Source of the DNA: Syngnathus acus
Taxonomy: Eukaryota > Chordata > Actinopteri > Syngnathiformes > Syngnathidae
DNA: 64,000 nt
Assembly: GCF_901709675.1 (NCBI RefSeq)
Contig: NC_051103.1
Span: 2,837,501 to 2,901,500 of the forward strand
Reading direction: 5' to 3'
The notes beneath the pieces were generated by a model, which was not told the origin of the DNA, did not search any database, and saw only the letters and a list, made by a program, of their open reading frames with translations. Each line of letters opens with the position of its first letter. Within the stretch, counting starts at the first letter, position 1. Positions 59,701 to 64,000 of this stretch are shown here, piece after piece. Both the position numbers and the translations under genes were made by a program.

Positions 59701-62392
59701 TTTTGCACTTTGGACCAAAATCTGTTTTCCACAGATGGATCCCGTGCAAAAGGCAGTGATCAACCACACCTTCGGCATCGCCCCGCCTAAGAGAAGAGCC
59801 ACTATCACCTGTAATATTTGTCACCTGCGCTTTAACTCCACTGTAAGTGCCCCGGCTCTCATTTTGCACATTTCATACGGTCTGTCTGTACACTCAAATA
59901 TTGCCGTGGCAGCCTTTTCTTATCGTTCTTCCATTTTCTGGCCTCTGAGAGCAAACCAATCAGCGAATTCCTCTCCCCTCCTCTTATCGGACCTTCCTAT
60001 TCACATTAATGTAGCTACCTTTCCAATCATAATTCATTTTTACACATATTTGCATTTATATTGTTAGCTAGCAGTATAAAGGGCCGCATGCTATCGCGGA
60101 GATGAGCTCCGAGGTCATGCGAGTGTTCACAGACGTGAGGGCAAATTGTGTCACACCGAATCAGTGGTGAGATGAGCAAATGAGCTCGGGAGGACGGTCA
60201 TGAGATGCCGCGACTCCAAACGGGGCGCTCATTTGTGCGGACATTGATGATCAGGACGGCGGCCATGCCGGGACTTCCTCGCAGTCAAACGCTGACTGTT
60301 ATCGTTTGTCCCCCAGCACCGCCCTTGCACACGCAGCCGAAGAGATGAGGCAGATGGAGCGATTACACTTAACTGACTTCATGCTGCCCCTCACTAATTA
60401 AATCACCCAACTGTTCTGCTGTTGTGTGTGTGTTGGTGCTGGGAAGTAAGAAAGTACAAATACTTTGTTACTGCACTTCTTTTACCACCTCTGAAATTCA
60501 AATGTGTTCATGACCAGAACCAGGCCGAGGCCCACTACAAAGGTCACAAGCACACTCGCAAGCTGAAGGCCATGGAGACCCAGAGGAACCGGCAGAAGAA
60601 CAAGCCCAAGCCAGCCGCAGCGGAGAAAGAGAAGGGGACGGCGGGAGGAAGTGACACGCAAACAGACTTGAATTTAAACGACACAACAGGTACGGAAAAT
60701 ATACGCGGGCGGGGTGCAAAGATGAACCGCATTAGACCTTCATTCCCCCTCCTGAAGGTGATAAGCGGTAATTGAGGCAGGCGACGATGAGATGCTAAGT
60801 CTTGTAAGCTGCCACCGCTGACTGATTAGCAGTTATTACCTGCCCTGCAATCATAGCCTCTGTCACACGGCTAATTACTCCCATAAAGCAGCGACGCCTT
60901 GCAAAGAGGCGCAAAAAGCACCTGGAGAATTTTCATCACCTACTTTTATTTGGATTTTTCTTTGAATAGTCGCCTGCATTTATTGTACACAGGATGACTA
61001 CCAAGTTCTCCATTTCTCATGTTTGTCATGCTTGTGTGTGTTCAGATTTATCAAGCACAACGGCACAAGTGGAAAAACGCCACGGGAGTTCCCCAGTCCC
61101 CGCCGCCCCCACTACAGACTCCTCTACAAACCAATCTCCTCAACTGTCCCAGCAATTCCCTCACAGCCCGCCGCTTCCCAATCTAACACAAGAGGAGACA
61201 CCTTTAGAAGGCCGCGGAATACCTCCCGCTTCGGCAGAACCACTCGACGCTCAAGGGCATCCTGTTGTCAAGGAAGAAGACAAGGAGGGGGTTGGGGCGG
61301 TGGAGGATAAGGAAGGCAACAAAAAACAGCTCCATTGTCCCACTTGCAAAGTGACGGTGAACTCCAGCTCCCAATTGGAAGCTCATTGTAGTGGTAGGTG
61401 TGATATCTGCACTTGCATTCTTTATCCTTTGCCACGAATGGCAACAAGCAGTCTCTGCTGCCATCTAGTGGAATAGCATTGTATTGTTCTGTCTGTCACT
61501 ATACATCACTAAACAAAGATACATTATTTGTAGGAAATTCCAAAATACTTTTAATGTCCCCCCTCACCAGGTTCTAAACACAAGCAGATGCTGCACAGCC
61601 CCAACAGCAGCCGCTCGCACCGCAGGCCGAAGAGGACATCGTCGCCGAGACGCCCCTGCCGAATAATTAAGCAGCGGATGGTCGGCAACAAGACCAAGTT
61701 GGTGACGGGTGTCACCGGCCAGCGTTTTCACTGTCAGCTGTGCCAAGTGGCCGTCAACTCTGAGTCACAGCTCAAACAGGTAAACGGCATACAGAGAATT
61801 TAGAGACTGTCAGATGAAGTCCACCTGCAAAGGTGTTTTAGGTTCATCGTAAAAGTCCGGAAACGTTTTGCAAATGGTGAAAGAACATTTTCACGCATCG
61901 TAAATCCTGAAAACCTGTTGAAGTGTCTTCCAAATGTGTTTAACAGCACATGAACAGCAGGAGACATAAAGAGCATTTGGCCGGGAAGCCTGTGAAGGTG
62001 AAGTCCAAATTCACACCCTTTAATAAACTGCAGCCCAGCACCGCATTCGCGGTAAGAATTATACTCACACACTTTTGATTTCTGGCTACAATTAGGAGAT
62101 AAAATGACTGGGTAAAAATTAGGACAGTTTGAAATGCGCTTCCCTCCGACGTCCCTTGCAGACAAAGCTGGCCTTGCAGAAGCAGCTGTCCAAGGCCCTG
62201 CCGGCAGGGTTGCTGACCAGCGCCCTCAACCCAGCTGCTCTGTGCACTCTGGCGTCCTCGCCGCTGGCATTACGGCTGCCGCAGGGTCCCGCAGCCATCG
62301 TCCACAGTCCGCTGATAAGCCCCGCCCTCTTCAGGCCTGCCCCGGGACCCCTCAGGGCCACGCACCCGGCCATTATTTTCTCTCCTTATTGA
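47734..62392 (+). CDS. znf385c: Zinc finger protein 385C, long form with four matrin-type fingers
   Basis: ZNF385 proteins are nuclear factors with C2H2 matrin/U1-type fingers that can bind RNA. Exons: 47734-47890 (alternative donor 47,917), 56381-56587, 59470-59621, 59735-59842, 60518-60689, 61046-61393, 61571-61779, 61947-62051 and 62162-62392; 562 or 571 residues. Fingers start at [51 protein letters not shown] and [17 protein letters not shown]. Family marks are [18 protein letters not shown] and the end IIFSPY. The C paralogue is inferred from rab5c linkage. The first exon ([14 protein letters not shown]...) is weaker: it is joined only because both donors leave phase 1, which fits the GAT at exon 2, across an 8.5-kb intron. 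The fingers and the 3' part are certain. Polyadenylation may use AATAAA at 63,497-63,502. Confidence 0.88.
47918..56380. other. Gene-free intron 1 of znf385c
   Basis: About 8.5 kb without supported exons. It contains microsatellites: TAA/ATA at 48,090-48,113, GT at 49,264-49,285, CTTC at 51,796-51,835, and a poly-A tract at 52,944-52,965. A degenerate CAGTGCCTTGACATACAAGT-type repeat remnant lies at about 53,397-53,535. Balanced unique blocks (for example 49,740-50,280 and 52,180-52,700) may be regulatory. Confidence 0.4.
56279..56340. mobile_element. Possible transposon end fragment before znf385c exon 2
   Basis: The stretch GGCGGAGCTAGACAGGGG followed by GGCCCCTCTGAAATTTT resembles a common fish DNA-transposon terminus. 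A related inverted end (CCCCCTAGCTCCGCCCCTG) lies at 57,389-57,407. I see no target duplication joining them, so they may be two separate fragments. Confidence 0.35.
57970..58162 (+). promoter_or_regulatory. Alternative promoter and first coding exon of short znf385c
   Basis: The ATG at 58,153 reads ATG-CTC-TTA-G and ends at a strong donor GTAAGC (58,163) in phase 1. Joined to the exon at 59,470 it gives MLLGALSHNQ, closely like the N-terminus of short ZNF385A (MILGSLS). The predicted product is 444 residues and lacks the first finger. The upstream 300 bases are GC-rich and pyrimidine-rich, fitting a TATA-less promoter. A 19-codon upstream reading frame starts at 57,975. Confidence 0.7.
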
Positions 62393-63634
62393 CAATGAGG
62401 ACAAAAATTTTACATTTGACACATCATCGGTACAGTATGCACACTGACCAAAAGTGCTACCTCGACTTATGACATTTACAAGTCTTTCGACTCAAGATGT
62501 AAATAAATTAATGAATTCATAAGTCAAGGAATAACTATGTGAGGACCATGACTCAAGTGTTTGAGTGCATGTTCCCTAGTAGGGGTCTAAATCTTATTGG
62601 AAGCCATAATAGTGAATATATTTTGTTTTATTTATGAGAACAATCTGCCATTACACAAGAGTGGGCACGTGTTAAAACTTTTATGTGAGCTCTCTAGTAC
62701 TCTGGGAAAAACAGTATCATTCCTGGATTAGGTTCCGTGTATAAATCACTTGTCTTACTGATCAAAAACAGAATTGTTTGGTCGTGAACATCAAATATGT
62801 AATGAACCCCGTTCCGTCTTTCTGTTTGTCTTTCGCTGACTTGTGCCATAATACAAAGCCAAGAACTTTCACTATACTTGGTGAATGTAGTTTGATTTCA
62901 TCAATTAATAACAGTGGAAACTATATTGGACATGAGCCATTAAAGTAGGGATGGGGAACCTTTTACCCCACATTCTTCAAATACTTTAATTTTATGTACT
63001 TTGAGATGCTTTTTGTGTAACACGAAGACGCAGTGACAAAAATTCTATTTCATGAGTCATACCAATCTGTAAAATATTTTTTAATAGCTTTTTCCATCCT
63101 GAGCACAAAAACTGCCGTAACTGTTCATCAAGTGCAATAATGTAGGCTACTATGATAAATGTGTTGAGTGTGTATAATGTATTCATTTGTATGTAGTATT
63201 ATTATTACGTGGCTGTGGTTGTGTTCATTTCCACTGCATTGAAACAATCACAAAAATGTATGCACTGGAAGTACTACAGTGCAAGTGGGCACATGTATAT
63301 TTTGGAAATTATTTGCTCAGATCAGCCATGGAATTCTAAAAGTTTGTTCTAAGATCAGTTGCCAAAGCAATTAACCTCGCTAGCATGTACTCTTGAGCCA
63401 AAATGAATAATTATATGATCGTATTTTTGTTTTAAAAAAATGCAGATAAATTGTTTTTTGGCTGTACTAAATTTTCCTCCAATTCTGTTGTGAGCCAATA
63501 AATATGAAAATATTTCGTGTTATATTTGGTTTATTTCGCTAAACAAAAAATACATTAATAAAAGTAATTTTTAAAAAAAGCGGCCGTCACTTGCAAATGA
63601 CGTCACAACGCGGTCGTCCTTTCTAGAAAGAAAA
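62393..63634 (+). promoter_or_regulatory. znf385c 3' UTR and promoter of the next gene
   Basis: AT-rich 3' UTR with AATAAA at 63,497-63,502 is followed after only about 100 bases by a perfect CRE, TGACGTCA (63,598-63,605), and a GC-rich start region. A weak repeat remnant (GTGCTACCTCGACTTATGAC) is at about 62,451. Confidence 0.55.
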
Positions 63635-63705
63635 ATGGCTGCTGTTGACATCGACGTGCCGGTGGATGCTGAAGCTCAGCTTCACAATGCGGGCGAATTA
63701 GAACG
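63635..63705 (+). CDS. dnajc7: First coding exon, possibly DnaJ homolog C7 (partial)
   Basis: The ATG at 63,635 opens MAAVDIDVPVDAEAQLHNAG, continuing to ELE, and the frame ends at a donor GTAAAA (63,706) in phase 2. Codon usage, the CRE promoter and a YY1-like context (AAAATGGCTGC) support a real first exon. DNAJC7, a TPR co-chaperone of Hsp70/Hsp90, is a near neighbour of ZNF385C in human and begins with a similar Ala-start acidic N-terminus. The match is short, so the name is tentative. The rest of the gene is outside the window, and 63,706-64,000 is intron. Confidence 0.45.
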
Positions 63706-64000
63706 GTAAAATGTGAAATTATTTGACTTAACGGCACTTCCCCAAAAATAATCGCGTCGAGAAAAATTCGAGTTCGAAATATTAGCTTGTTAGCTTGTTG
63801 TTTCCGGCACAACTGTGCTTTCGTCTAAGCTAGCCAAGCTAACGTGACCCGTGTTCACGGTTGGCACATAATTGGGAAACGATAAAAGCAGCATTGAATC
63901 GTTATTTTAAATACTTAATTTAAAATTACACTGACTACTTCAAAAGTGACTGTTGAGCCTACAAAGTAACCCATCAAATCAGTCAGGAAAATCCCCTACA

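Overview
The window looks like a chromosome segment from a compact teleost (ray-finned fish) genome. The genes have small exons, many introns of 60-500 bp with GT-AG borders, no bacterial features, and vertebrate-specific families. It shows A/T-rich introns, microsatellites and several short DNA transposons. The exact species cannot be read from the sequence.

Layout from left to right: (1) 16-1298, the 3' exons of an ADAM9-type membrane metalloprotease (+). (2) 1900-3450, pstk, L-seryl-tRNA(Sec) kinase (+). (3) 4063-5460, ikzf5/Pegasus zinc-finger factor (-). (4) 6029-8255, acadsb, mitochondrial short/branched-chain acyl-CoA dehydrogenase (+), head-to-head with ikzf5. (5) 9260-10560, an HMX3-type homeobox gene (+). 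(6) 11840-13349, bub3, spindle checkpoint WD40 protein (+). (7) 14862-21559, a six-exon gene (-) for a 322-residue protein with a nuclease-related (NERD-like) core, which I do not recognise as a named vertebrate gene. (8) 27478-28878, gpr26, orphan GPCR (+). (9) 31060-38763, cpxm2, a carboxypeptidase-like secreted pseudoenzyme with 14 coding exons (-). (10) 43073-44886, rab5c (+). (11) 47734-62392, znf385c (+), with two alternative first coding exons. (12) 63635-63705, a first coding exon that may be dnajc7 (+).

The order and orientation pstk-ikzf5-acadsb-hmx3-bub3-gpr26-cpxm2 match human 10q26.13. The rab5c-znf385c-(dnajc7) group matches human 17q21.2, so a synteny junction lies between about 38.9 and 42.2 kb. 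HMX2, which sits between HMX3 and BUB3 in human, is not present. The genes are functionally unrelated housekeeping and developmental genes. The long gene-poor stretches (15.5-19.7, 21.7-27.4, 47.9-56.4 kb) are candidate regulatory territory for hmx3, gpr26 and znf385c.

Exon structures were assembled by hand from splice sites, reading phase and family similarity. In every complete gene all internal phases close, and protein lengths match the family (acadsb 432 aa, bub3 322 aa, gpr26 339 aa, cpxm2 736 aa, pstk 357 aa, ikzf5 394 aa). The most unusual items are the NERD-like gene with a hAT-type transposon (perfect 8-bp target duplication) next to its last exon, a Rab5 whose prenylation cysteines are buried 11 residues from the C-terminus, and the dual N-termini of znf385c.
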